Position numbers and translations under genes: made by a program
Shown: piece after piece, positions 9,642 to 16,868 of the stretch
Position numbering within the stretch: the stretch's first letter is position 1
How the letters are laid out: each line of letters starts with the position of its first letter
The notes under the pieces: generated by a model
What the model saw: only the letters and a program-made list of their open reading frames with translations
Told to the model about the DNA's origin: nothing
Database searches by the model: none
NCBI GenBank assembly: GCA_014382445.1
Contig: JACNJS010000011.1
Location: forward strand, 1-40,605
Reading direction: 5' to 3'
From: Bacteroidota bacterium
GTDB taxonomy: Bacteria > Bacteroidota > Bacteroidia > Bacteroidales > F082
DNA: 40,605 nucleotides

Positions 9642-10115
9642 TTAAAGAAATTCTATATTTTCTTTACCCATTGTTTTCTCACAATAACGGCAGGCAAGTT
9701 TCATTATACCCCTATGATCTTCAATAACGCGGAATTTTGTTTTCACCGCCTGAATATTAGTAACACATTTCGGATTAAAACATCTTACAATATTTTCAAC
9801 AAACTCAGGTAGTTGAACCTTCTCCTTCTTAGTAACTTCATAGTCTCTAATTTCTATCAGAGTTGCTGAAGGAGCTACTAGTGCGATTTTCTTAATTTCA
9901 TTGTCCGCAAAATATTTACCACTTATTTTTATAATTCCTTTTTTACCAAATTTTTTACTTTCAAGCGCCGTGCCAAAATAAATCTGATTTTCAGAGGCTT
10001 CCAGATTTAATATTTTGATTACCTGAAATGTTTTATCTGATGGAATATGGTCTATTACAGTGCCATTGCGAAGCGCTGATACTTGTAACTCTTTTCTTTT
10101 TTTGTCCATGATCAA
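9642..10115 (-). CDS. pyrI: Aspartate carbamoyltransferase regulatory subunit
   Basis: This 157-residue protein contains the nucleotide-binding region (GTVIDHIP, with ISGKYFADNEIKKIALVAP) and the C-terminal zinc domain with four cysteines, Cys112 and Cys117 (CFNPKC) plus Cys142 and Cys145 (CRYC). These hold the regulatory chain against PyrB in the c6r6 enzyme. CTP or ATP binding to this subunit adjusts the first committed step of pyrimidine synthesis. The likely start could be the third codon (MDKKRK) rather than the first methionine; the two differ by two residues. It follows pyrB by 13 bp, so the two are cotranscribed. Confidence 0.97.
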   Translation of the reverse strand: MIMDKKRKELQVSALRNGTVIDHIPSDKTFQVIKILNLEASENQIYFGTALESKKFGKKGIIKISGKYFADNEIKKIALVAPSATLIEIRDYEVTKKEKVQLPEFVENIVRCFNPKCVTNIQAVKTKFRVIEDHRGIMKLACRYCEKTMGKENIEFL

Positions 10116-10128
10116 TTTTTTTGAAATA

Positions 10129-11046
10129 TTACTTAAGGTCTAAAATTGCAGCGATTAATGCCTGTCGAACATAAACTCCGTTTTTTGCTTGTTGAAAATA
10201 ATAAGCCTTAGGACTATCATCAACATCTTCATTAATTTCGTTAACTCTTGGAAGCGGATGTAGTACCCGCATATTATCTTTCGATCCCTCAAGCATTTGT
10301 TTATTAAGAATGTAAGAGTTTTTAACTTTTTCGTACTCGAGTGGATCGGGGAATCGTTCACCTTGAATGCGTGTCATATAAAGTATATCAGCAATTGGCA
10401 TAACATCCATAATATCTGAATATTGATGGTACTCCAGTCCTGCGTTTTTAATCCATGTTTTAACCGAACTTGGCATTTTTAATGATTCCGGAGAAACGAA
10501 GTGGAAAGTGGCACCAAATAGGGTAAGAGCCTGAACCAGTGAGTGAACAGTTCTTCCGTATTTTAAATCACCGATCATTACAATATTAATATTCTCCAAA
10601 CTGCCCTGTGTTTTTCTAATGGAATAAAGGTCAAGCAAGCATTGCGTGGGATGTTGATTTACACCATCGCCTGCATTAATTATCGGAACGGGTGATACTT
10701 CACTTGCGTATCTGGCACTGCCATCCATTGGGTTACGCATTACAATTAAATCGGAATAGCAGCTCACCGTGAGAATTGTGTCTTTTAAGGATTCACCCTT
10801 TTTTACACTTGACGTGTCGGCACTGGCAAACCCAATTATGCTACCACCCAAATACTGTACAGCGCTTTCAAAGCTAAGACGAGTGCGTGTTGAAGGTTCA
10901 AAAAACAAAGATGCAATTACATATTGGTCAAGTATTTTCTGCCTTTGGTTTTTTTCAAACTCTTCGGCCAAATCCAATATTTGAATTATTTCATCCTTAC
11001 TATAATCGGTTATTGAAACCAGACTTCTGCCCTTAAGCATATTCAT
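10129..11046 (-). CDS. pyrB: Aspartate carbamoyltransferase catalytic subunit
   Basis: This 305-residue protein has every ATCase signature: the carbamoyl-phosphate loop FFEPSTRTRLSFESA (about residues 49-63), the 80s loop segment SSVKKGESLKDT, HPTQCLLDLYSI, and HPLPRVNEI near the C-terminus. It condenses carbamoyl phosphate with aspartate to give N-carbamoylaspartate. The start codon ATG at 11044-11046 lies 20 bp after the stop of a leader ORF, whose 3' part holds a terminator hairpin. Expression is therefore likely controlled by attenuation. pyrI and an AlbA_2 gene follow in the same operon. Confidence 0.98.
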   Translation of the reverse strand: MNMLKGRSLVSITDYSKDEIIQILDLAEEFEKNQRQKILDQYVIASLFFEPSTRTRLSFESAVQYLGGSIIGFASADTSSVKKGESLKDTILTVSCYSDLIVMRNPMDGSARYASEVSPVPIINAGDGVNQHPTQCLLDLYSIRKTQGSLENINIVMIGDLKYGRTVHSLVQALTLFGATFHFVSPESLKMPSSVKTWIKNAGLEYHQYSDIMDVMPIADILYMTRIQGERFPDPLEYEKVKNSYILNKQMLEGSKDNMRVLHPLPRVNEINEDVDDSPKAYYFQQAKNGVYVRQALIAAILDLK

Positions 11047-11066
11047 AATTTTTTGGTTTTAGTTAG

Positions 11067-11183
11067 TTATTGCAAAAAAAAAGACGACCGTAAAAACCGA
11101 CCGTCTGAAAAATATTTCGAAACTGCAATATCTTCTGCAGCTATATTTGTTTGGCTATTCCTGATCAAAAAATGTTTTTTCAT
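11067..11183 (-). CDS. Leader peptide of the pyrB operon (38 codons, candidate attenuator ORF)
   Basis: An ATG at 11181-11183 opens a frame of 38 codons ending in TAA at 11067-11069, 20 bp before pyrB. The peptide begins MKKHFLIRNS and ends FLRSSFFLQ. Its last codons run through the terminator hairpin and its T-run, and the stop lies just beyond, as in the leader peptide of the enteric pyrBI operon. The region before the hairpin holds two U-tracts in the RNA (11172-11167 and 11112-11108), which could be pausing sites when UTP is scarce. It is short and lacks an obvious homologue, so its translation is inferred from the layout only. Confidence 0.6.
   Translation of the reverse strand: MKKHFLIRNSQTNIAAEDIAVSKYFSDGRFLRSSFFLQ
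11074..11106 (-). terminator. Intrinsic terminator (attenuator) inside the pyrB leader ORF
   Basis: On the minus strand AGACGGTCG (11106-11098) and CGGTCGTCT (11090-11082) pair into a 9-bp stem, counting two G-U pairs in RNA, with a 7-base loop GTTTTTA. Nine T residues follow (11082 to 11074, the first shared with the stem base). It ends 27 bp before the pyrB start codon, where a constitutive terminator would silence the operon, so it is probably conditional. Confidence 0.8.
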
Positions 11184-11192
11184 CTCAGGGTG

Positions 11193-11221
11193 CAAATATA
11201 CTACAATAAACAGCGTTCAAA
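11193..11221 (-). promoter_or_regulatory. Promoter of the pyrB operon
   Basis: On the minus strand TTTG (11221-11218) is followed after 17 bp by TATATTTG (11200-11193), which matches the Bacteroidota arrangement TTG-N17-23-TAnnTTTG. Transcription would start near 11187-11190, only a few bases before the leader ATG at 11183, so the leader ORF would have almost no 5' untranslated region. Confidence 0.65.
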
Positions 11222-11308
11222 TTATGAGTTTTCGACAAACGAATGTGAGTTATTAACAATTTGTGATTAAACTTTCAGTCCCCGCTTGAGGCAGGCTGGA
11301 AGAGACTA

Positions 11309-11372
11309 TTATCGCGTTATCGCCTTGTCGCGTTGTCGGGTTGTCGGGTTGTCGCGTTGTCGCGTTGTCGGG
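11309..11372. repeat. 8-bp tandem repeat, eight units, upstream of smpB
   Basis: Eight consecutive octamers of the form TTRTCGSS run from 11309 to 11372: TTATCGCG, TTATCGCC, TTGTCGCG, TTGTCGGG, TTGTCGGG, TTGTCGCG, TTGTCGCG, TTGTCGGG. The tract is markedly GC-richer than the surrounding DNA. It lies in the 361-bp gap between the divergent pyrB and smpB genes and abuts the smpB promoter. The stretch from 11222 to 11308 between this repeat and the pyrB promoter holds a GC-rich segment around 11280-11300 but no gene. Confidence 0.9.
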
Positions 11373-11389
11373 TTTTGTTCTTACATTTG
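11357..11389 (+). promoter_or_regulatory. Promoter of smpB
   Basis: TACATTTG at 11382-11389 matches the -7 consensus TAnnTTTG. A TTG at 11357-11359, inside one unit of the 8-bp repeat, lies 22 bp upstream and could serve as the -33 element. The start of smpB is 18 bp after the -7 box. Confidence 0.5.
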
Positions 11390-11407
11390 CATTCTTAAAT
11401 ATTCGCC

Positions 11408-11857
11408 ATGCAACAAAACATCCGTATAAAAAATAAGAGGACCTCATGGGAGTATTTTTTAATAGAAAGGATTGTTGCAGGGATTGTGCTCACTGGTACC
11501 GAGATAAAATCGATCAGAATGGGGAAAGCAAGTCTGGCCGACTCGTATTGTTATTTTGAAAACGGAGAGCTCTTTGTGCGAGGAATGCATATTTCCGAAT
11601 ATAGTTACGGTACTTATAATAATCATTTGGCCAAGCGCGACAGGAAATTATTACTCAATGTTAGAGAGCTTAAGAAGCTGAATATTAAAGTTAAAGAAAA
11701 AAGTATGACACTTATTCCGGTTGTGCTATTTATAAATGATCGTGGGCTGGCAAAACTTGAAATTGCGGTTGCCAAAGGGAAGCATTTTTATGACAAACGT
11801 AACACATTAAAAGATAAGGACCATAGGCGTGAAATTGACAGGCATTTGAAAAAGTAG
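11408..11857 (+). CDS. smpB: SsrA-binding protein SmpB
   Basis: This 149-residue basic protein shows the SmpB core: [38 protein letters not shown] in the barrel, [20 protein letters not shown] with LLL, and the C-terminal tail [17 protein letters not shown]. The tail enters the empty mRNA channel of stalled ribosomes. SmpB delivers tmRNA for trans-translation and rescue. It is the only complete plus-strand gene in the window. Its stop codon is one base from that of guaD on the opposite strand, so terminators for either gene would have to lie inside the other. An 8-bp tandem repeat abuts its promoter. Confidence 0.97.
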   Translation: MQQNIRIKNKRTSWEYFLIERIVAGIVLTGTEIKSIRMGKASLADSYCYFENGELFVRGMHISEYSYGTYNNHLAKRDRKLLLNVRELKKLNIKVKEKSMTLIPVVLFINDRGLAKLEIAVAKGKHFYDKRNTLKDKDHRREIDRHLKK

Positions 11858-11858
11858 G

Positions 11859-12332
11859 TCAATACGGAATTTTATTTCCATTTTCATTCCAGGCTTCAAA
11901 AACTTTTACAGCCTCATCACGCATTAATTGTAACGATGGTGTTGACCGCTGATCTTTTGATAAAGAAAATTCTTTATAAATAAATGAATCATCAAAATCA
12001 GCTTTTGCAGCATCATCTTTTGTGGCTGCATAATATAGCTTGTCAAGCCTGGCCCAGTAAATGGCTCCCAAACACATCGGACAAGGTTCACAACTTGTGT
12101 AAATTTCACAACCGCTCAGCTCAAATGAGCCTAAATTAGAGGCAGCTTCCCTAATCGCCACAATTTCGGCATGAGCTGTGGGGTCGTTAGTATTTGTCAC
12201 CATGTTAGCACCTTCCCCAATTATCTTACCATCTTTTACAACCACGGCACCAAATGGTCCGCCTTTGTTTTCGCTTACATTGGAAAATGCCAATTCAATG
12301 GCTTTCTTCATGTGTAATTTCTTCTCTTCCAT
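11859..12332 (-). CDS. guaD: Guanine deaminase (cytidine-deaminase fold)
   Basis: This 157-residue protein has the zinc deaminase motifs: PTAHAEI (His54 binds zinc, Glu56 is the proton shuttle) and SCEPCPMCLGAIYWAR (Cys84 and Cys87). Several blocks follow Bacillus-type guanine deaminase closely: GGPFGAVVVKDGKIIGEG, NDPTAHAEI, FDDSFIYKE and a C-terminus ending NKIPY. The reaction would be guanine to xanthine plus ammonia, in purine salvage. Related tRNA adenosine deaminases (TadA) share the fold, but TadA lacks the FDDSFIYKE-type segment. The 7-bp repeat tract starts only 6 bp before its ATG. The gene converges on smpB. Confidence 0.82.
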   Translation of the reverse strand: MEEKKLHMKKAIELAFSNVSENKGGPFGAVVVKDGKIIGEGANMVTNTNDPTAHAEIVAIREAASNLGSFELSGCEIYTSCEPCPMCLGAIYWARLDKLYYAATKDDAAKADFDDSFIYKEFSLSKDQRSTPSLQLMRDEAVKVFEAWNENGNKIPY

Positions 12333-12338
12333 TAATAT

Positions 12339-12416
12339 TAGTTATTAGTCATTGGTAATTAGTTGTTGGTCATTAGTCATTAGTCATTGGTCATTTGGTA
12401 ATTAGTCATTGGTCAT
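12339..12416. repeat. 7-bp tandem repeat, about eleven units, upstream of guaD
   Basis: The plus strand shows consecutive heptamers of the form TRGTMAT with few variants (TAGTCAT, TGGTCAT, TGGTAAT, TAGTTGT), one of them expanded to 8 bp, over 12339-12416. On the minus strand this reads as ATGACTA/ATGACCA repeats leading directly into the guaD start at 12332. The 129-bp gap between aat and guaD contains nothing else recognisable. Confidence 0.85.
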
Positions 12417-12461
12417 TCTTTTGTTGTAGCCTATACCAATTCAATATTATATTTTCTATAA

Positions 12462-13151
12462 TCAATTTATGTAATCCCAGCTGCCGTTAATACTTTTTTT
12501 ATTTACTGATCCAGTCAGCAAATGTAAAAATTCTTTTCTTTCCATACTATCGGCTCCCATACTCTTGAGGTGATGAGTTTCTTGCTGCACATCAATCATA
12601 TCAAATTTCCACATTTTTAACTGTTCAACCAAATGCCATAATGCTACTTTAGATGCATCAGTCATGGTGTGAAACATCGACTCACCGAAGAAACACTTTC
12701 CCAGTGACAGACCATACAAACCTCCTACAAGCTCTTTTCGATAACTAACTTCAACCGAATGGGCTATTCCGATTTTGTGTAATTCAAAATAAGCTGTTTT
12801 CATTTCATCAGTAATCCACGTATCACCATCCTGTCCCTTACGCGGAACTGAGCTGCATCGTTCAATAACCTGGTCAAACATTTTGTCGAAACTTACCTGA
12901 AATTTTTTGTTTTGAACAATTTTCGCTAAGTTTTTATGCCTGATAAAATTTTTTGGTAATAGTACCATTCGTGGGTCGGGCGACCACCAAAGTATAGGTT
13001 GCCCTTCTGAATACCATGGAAATATGCCCAAGCTGTAAGCTTCTATTAACCTTTGTGTACTTAAATCTCCACCGATCGCTACCAGGCCGTCAGGTTCGGC
13101 AAAAGCAGGATTAGGAAATATTACACTGTCATTTAGTAGATAAACAGGCAT
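12462..13151 (-). CDS. aat: Leucyl/phenylalanyl-tRNA-protein transferase
   Basis: This 229-residue protein has the Aat signatures FPNPAFAEPDGLVAIGGDLS, LIEAYSLGIFPWYSEGQPI with LWWSPDPRMVL, and GGLYGLSLGKCFFGESMFH. It adds Leu or Phe from tRNA to proteins with N-terminal Arg or Lys, creating N-degrons for ClpS/ClpAP. The length is typical. It is the last gene of a three-gene unit, 17 bp after the T9SS deiminase-like gene, which itself follows the aminotransferase by 14 bp. Confidence 0.97.
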   Translation of the reverse strand: MPVYLLNDSVIFPNPAFAEPDGLVAIGGDLSTQRLIEAYSLGIFPWYSEGQPILWWSPDPRMVLLPKNFIRHKNLAKIVQNKKFQVSFDKMFDQVIERCSSVPRKGQDGDTWITDEMKTAYFELHKIGIAHSVEVSYRKELVGGLYGLSLGKCFFGESMFHTMTDASKVALWHLVEQLKMWKFDMIDVQQETHHLKSMGADSMERKEFLHLLTGSVNKKSINGSWDYIN

Positions 13152-13168
13152 TTCGATATAAGGTTGGA

Positions 13169-14806
13169 TTAATTCAAAATTACCATTTTTAATTTTGAGA
13201 TATTGTTATTGTGTCCAACAATCACAGTATAATATCCTTTATCTAGTTTATTCCCTGTATTAATAATTTCTCCTGTATAAGCTTGAGTTACAAAAACTAA
13301 TTGTCCGACAGAATTAAAAATCTTGATTCGTATCTCGCTATTTTCATTTTGCCTTATGATTGCGAATTTGCCATTTGAAGGATTTGGTACTAATTCGAAA
13401 TCATAGGTGTTAACATAAGTTTCATCGATATTAACAATATCAAACCAGAATGTGAAGTTCCCTTCAGGAGCTGATAACGGATAAGTTGTTGTGGTTGATG
13501 AAGAAATAGCCTCAATGTAGTAATGTACAGTATCTGTGGTTTGTAGTCCTGCAATTGTACCAAAATGTTGTGGACAGACCAGATGGATTGTTGTTTTTGT
13601 ATAGGAAGTATCATTATTTAACTTGTAGTATAACCACATTTCCTCAACCTGATTACCTGAGGCTACCAGGCAATTTATATGAAAATCTGAGATGAATTCT
13701 TGAGGTCCGGTTACTTTTTCGTGTAATATTCTTAAAAAATTTGATTGCGGAATTTCTTTTGTAATCGTGTGAATACTCCCGTAATTAGGCGTTAATAACC
13801 TTGCATCAACCATATATATATTATATCCAGGCATGTATTTTTCATAAATATTATATGCTGCAAAATCAAATTCCGGTAATCCATATGAAGGAACAATAAC
13901 TGTATTATTTAGTATTAAAGAGTTTGTATATGTGCGCATTTCATCTTCAGGGATTATGGGATAATTACCATTATCATTTGGAGGCGACAAAATCCGAATT
14001 ATTTTGTAGTTACTACCATAATAGCTTGAAATGGAGGATAGTTCAAATACGATATCTTCAATAGCTGCGTAATCAGGAAGGGTGTCAGGAATCGACGCTA
14101 CGAGTATGGTTTCAGAATCGAGGAGTTTCATATACATGTCGATACTATGAAAGTTGCCTCCCCCGCTTTGATCTAGTGAAGGTATAAAAATCACTTCCCC
14201 TGTGCTATAGTATGAATTAAGTGCAAAACTAATTTCAACTTCATCCATAGGAATATTTTGTTCGATTATATGGTCTCCAACAAATAGATTCCGCAATCCG
14301 TCGTACTGAACATTTGTGCTTTCGAATTCCAGATTGTACTCTGCAAAATCCATATTCCAAAAATTAGCAAGCTGAACAGGAATACTGTCGTCTGCCGGCC
14401 TATTGTAGCTTGAAAAACCGGGATTCCCTAAATATTGAACAAGGCTATCAATAAACACTCCGTATCCTGTTATCGGTGAGTATTGCCTTAGCCAATATGT
14501 ATTTGAAAATGCTGGAATAAAACTTACATTTTCGTTATTAATACCCATATTAGATAAAAAACTTCTAATTTGTGTTGTGTCGAACTGAGTGCTATCAGGA
14601 TTATAAATTATCTCAACATTAACAACTTGTTTTGCAATTCCGGTAATTTCACCTATGATGGAATCAACTCCTGAAAGGTACGGCCAAACAAGGATAAGTT
14701 TATCATTTTTTTCATATTCGGCAGGTATAGTAATTGCAACTTGCGCTTTGGCAGTGATTGTTATTAGGGCTATTATTAATGTAAGGAAAATTTTTGTTAT
14801 TGTCAT
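13169..14806 (-). CDS. Agmatine-deiminase/PAD-like secreted protein with T9SS sorting domain, active site degenerate
   Basis: This 545-residue protein has a signal peptide (about 1-21, ending TAKAQ) and a guanidino-modifying-enzyme fold resembling the porphyromonad-type peptidylarginine deiminase/agmatine deiminase family over about residues 25-365. A C-terminal type A sorting domain covers about 455-545 (YDFELVPNPSNGKFAI, DKGYYTVIV). Secretion by the type IX system is expected. In active relatives an Asp sits in WxRDxxP, a His-x-Asp pair follows, and a Cys sits in HC near the end. Here these read WLRQYSP (Gln108), HSIDM (Asp223, with Ser221 where the His is expected) and SIHTIT (Thr347 for the Cys). 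The protein is therefore probably not a deiminase. It lies between an aminotransferase gene and aat with short gaps. Confidence 0.75.
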   Translation of the reverse strand: MTITKIFLTLIIALITITAKAQVAITIPAEYEKNDKLILVWPYLSGVDSIIGEITGIAKQVVNVEIIYNPDSTQFDTTQIRSFLSNMGINNENVSFIPAFSNTYWLRQYSPITGYGVFIDSLVQYLGNPGFSSYNRPADDSIPVQLANFWNMDFAEYNLEFESTNVQYDGLRNLFVGDHIIEQNIPMDEVEISFALNSYYSTGEVIFIPSLDQSGGGNFHSIDMYMKLLDSETILVASIPDTLPDYAAIEDIVFELSSISSYYGSNYKIIRILSPPNDNGNYPIIPEDEMRTYTNSLILNNTVIVPSYGLPEFDFAAYNIYEKYMPGYNIYMVDARLLTPNYGSIHTITKEIPQSNFLRILHEKVTGPQEFISDFHINCLVASGNQVEEMWLYYKLNNDTSYTKTTIHLVCPQHFGTIAGLQTTDTVHYYIEAISSSTTTTYPLSAPEGNFTFWFDIVNIDETYVNTYDFELVPNPSNGKFAIIRQNENSEIRIKIFNSVGQLVFVTQAYTGEIINTGNKLDKGYYTVIVGHNNNISKLKMVILN

Positions 14807-14820
14807 TTTACAATTATTAG

Positions 14821-16020
14821 TTAATTATCACACATCTCCTGTAAACTTATTATTATTTTTGATGCAATTAATTTGATTTCATCTTCAGTTATGGTGAGGG
14901 GAGGTGCAATTCTGAAACTTGTTTCATTAAAGAGAAACTGATCGACAATTAATCCGTTTTTAAGGAAAATACTAATTAGATCGGATACTGTGTATGGAGA
15001 AACAATTTCAACTCCCAGCATTAAGCCCATTTGTCGTATTTCTTTTATAGAAGGTTGATCAGTAAGCAAATCAACAAATAATTTACCCTTTTGGTTTGCT
15101 TTAAGGTGGAGTTCTTCATCAGTTATAACTGCAAATCCTGCCAGTGCTGCAGCACAACTTACAGGATGCCCTCCAAAAGTTGTAATGTGCCCTAAAGCAG
15201 GATTGTGAGTTAGTAGATTCATATTAGCAGACGAGGATATAAATGCTCCAATAGGCATCCCAGCACCCATTGCCTTAGCTAGACAAAGGATATCAGGAAT
15301 AATGTTAAAATTCTCAAAAGCAAATAGTTTCCCTGAGCGACCGAAACCCAATTGCACCTCATCAAAAATAAGCATGGTTCCTGTTTCATCACATTTTTGC
15401 CTGATTGCGATTAACCATTCAATATCAGGAATTATTATACCAGCTTCAGTTTGAATGGGTTCCATAATAATACAAGCCGTTCTTGATGTTATCCCTTCAA
15501 TAACTTCGTTGTTACTAAATTTGTAAAAGTCAACACCGGGGAGAAGTGGGCGAAATGCATTTTTCATTTCTTCGTTGCCGAGCACACTTAATGCACCATG
15601 TGTACTACCGTGATATGCATTATTAAAAGCAATAATTTGTGTTCTTCCGGTTATTCGTTTTGCTAATTTTAATGCCCCTTCAATAGCTTCACTACCGGAG
15701 TTTACAAAATACACAGAGTTTAAACTATCAGGAAGTTTGTCAACCAGCTTTTGAGTTAAAAGGACCTGTGGCGATTGAATGTATTTTCCATAAACCATTA
15801 GGTGCATGTACTTATCTAACTGGTCTTTAACTGCTTTTACAACCTTTGGGTGCACGTGTCCCACATTACTAACGGAAACTCCCGATACGAGGTCGATATA
15901 TTTTTTACCAGTATCATCAAATATATAAATGCCTTCTGCTTTAACTATTTCCAGAGGATTCAAAAGTTTTGCAGGAGTTGCAAGATGCTGCTGAAAAATC
16001 TGTCGGTTTGTAAGTTGCAT
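14821..16020 (-). CDS. Class III PLP-dependent aminotransferase (acetylornithine/ornithine aminotransferase-like)
   Basis: This 399-residue protein is a fold-type I class III aminotransferase. Visible marks are DLVSGVSVSNVGHVHPKVV, the NSGSEAIEGALKLAKR cofactor-binding segment, FNNAYHGSTHGALSV, IFDEVQLGFGRSGKLFAFE and the PLP lysine Lys249 in CLAKAMGAGMPIGAF. The family transfers an amino group from ornithine, acetylornithine, GABA or similar donors to 2-oxoglutarate. The exact substrate cannot be fixed by reading. It heads a probable operon with the T9SS deiminase-like gene and aat. A possible -7 box lies 23 bp upstream. Confidence 0.9.
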   Translation of the reverse strand: MQLTNRQIFQQHLATPAKLLNPLEIVKAEGIYIFDDTGKKYIDLVSGVSVSNVGHVHPKVVKAVKDQLDKYMHLMVYGKYIQSPQVLLTQKLVDKLPDSLNSVYFVNSGSEAIEGALKLAKRITGRTQIIAFNNAYHGSTHGALSVLGNEEMKNAFRPLLPGVDFYKFSNNEVIEGITSRTACIIMEPIQTEAGIIIPDIEWLIAIRQKCDETGTMLIFDEVQLGFGRSGKLFAFENFNIIPDILCLAKAMGAGMPIGAFISSSANMNLLTHNPALGHITTFGGHPVSCAAALAGFAVITDEELHLKANQKGKLFVDLLTDQPSIKEIRQMGLMLGVEIVSPYTVSDLISIFLKNGLIVDQFLFNETSFRIAPPLTITEDEIKLIASKIIISLQEMCDN

Positions 16021-16043
16021 AATTGATTTCTCTTATAACCCAC

Positions 16044-16051
16044 CAAAAATA
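16044..16051 (-). promoter_or_regulatory. Possible -7 box for the aminotransferase operon
   Basis: TATTTTTG on the minus strand matches TAnnTTTG, 23 bp before the aminotransferase start. No clear -33 element at the usual distance. Confidence 0.35.
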
Positions 16052-16086
16052 CAATTTTCTGATTACCATAGATATTTAACCCAGAT

Positions 16087-16209
16087 TCACTTAGACATAT
16101 CTTTCTTCGATTTTTTCTTTTTTTCCTTAATAAACGATTTAAAAAGTGAGTCGTATCGCTCTGAAAGTTCTTCCGTTAATTCTAAAAACCTGTTATGAGG
16201 CTTTGATGA
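16087..16209 (-). pseudogene. Possible remnant of a small lysine-rich protein gene
   Basis: In the 251-bp gap a 40-codon minus-strand frame between two stops reads NRFLELTEELSERYDSLF and then SFIKEKKKKSKKDMSK. The composition is that of a real amphipathic, basic C-terminus. No ATG, GTG or TTG precedes it and the frame is closed by TAA at 16210-16212. It could be a decayed gene, or a chance frame. Confidence is low. Confidence 0.3.
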
Positions 16210-16271
16210 TTAAAAGCCTAAAGATACAAAATTAAAAATAGAAAATCAAGAAAATACAGGCGAATACTTGT

Positions 16272-16685
16272 TTATGCAAAAGCTCTTATTTCTATAAACT
16301 GAGAAATTCGATCAAGCAAATGTGCCGATTTAAAAGGTTTCGCAATGAATTCGTTTACACCTGCTTCGAAGCAATTTCTCTTATCATGTTCCATTGCAAA
16401 TGCCGTAACAGCAACAATAGGGATACGTGATTCCGTTTGCGTTTTTTCTTCATGGTTTCTAATTCTTTGCGTGCACTCAAGGCCATTCATAATAGGCATC
16501 TGAATATCCATTAGAATCAGATTGAATTTGCCTGTTAAATATAAGTTATAGGCAATTTTACCGTTTTCAGCAATAGCGTATTCAATGTCGTGGTTTCTGA
16601 GAATGGCGCAAACCAATTTAAGGTTTATTAAATTGTCGTCAACAACAAGGACTTTAGGATTGCTTATGTCTGTATTTATTTCCAT
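16272..16685 (-). CDS. Stand-alone response regulator (receiver domain only)
   Basis: This 137-residue protein is a single CheY-like receiver: acidic pair in VLVVDDNLIN, phosphoacceptor Asp60 in LILMDIQMPIMNG, VAVTAFAM and the conserved lysine in EFIAKPF. No output domain follows. Such proteins pass phosphate on or act by protein contact. It lies 183 bp downstream of the hybrid kinase gene on the same strand; its sequence style resembles receivers that pair with hybrid kinases, so it may be a phosphorelay partner. No promoter or terminator was recognised in the 183-bp gap. Confidence 0.93.
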   Translation of the reverse strand: MEINTDISNPKVLVVDDNLINLKLVCAILRNHDIEYAIAENGKIAYNLYLTGKFNLILMDIQMPIMNGLECTQRIRNHEEKTQTESRIPIVAVTAFAMEHDKRNCFEAGVNEFIAKPFKSAHLLDRISQFIEIRAFA

Positions 16686-16868
16686 GGTATTAATTTTAAA
16701 AAACTAATCTCAATACTTATGCCACGATTCACAAATGCATCATAAACAAACGTTTAAGAGGGGATTATTGTTAATTATTATGTTAAGAATTGGGAATAAA
16801 CATCTATAAATGGGAAAATTGTTTCACTATTCGACAGATTATGCTAACTGACCTTATAGCCGTAAGTA

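Noticed and set aside
11253-11447. Minus-strand frame of 64 codons with TTRQPDN-like repeats in the gap upstream of smpB
   Set aside because: The repetitive peptide is only a translation of the 8-bp DNA repeat, and the frame runs across the smpB start and promoter on the opposite strand.
11309-12416. The two tandem-repeat tracts considered as a CRISPR array
   Set aside because: Units are 7-8 bp with no spacers and no cas genes nearby.
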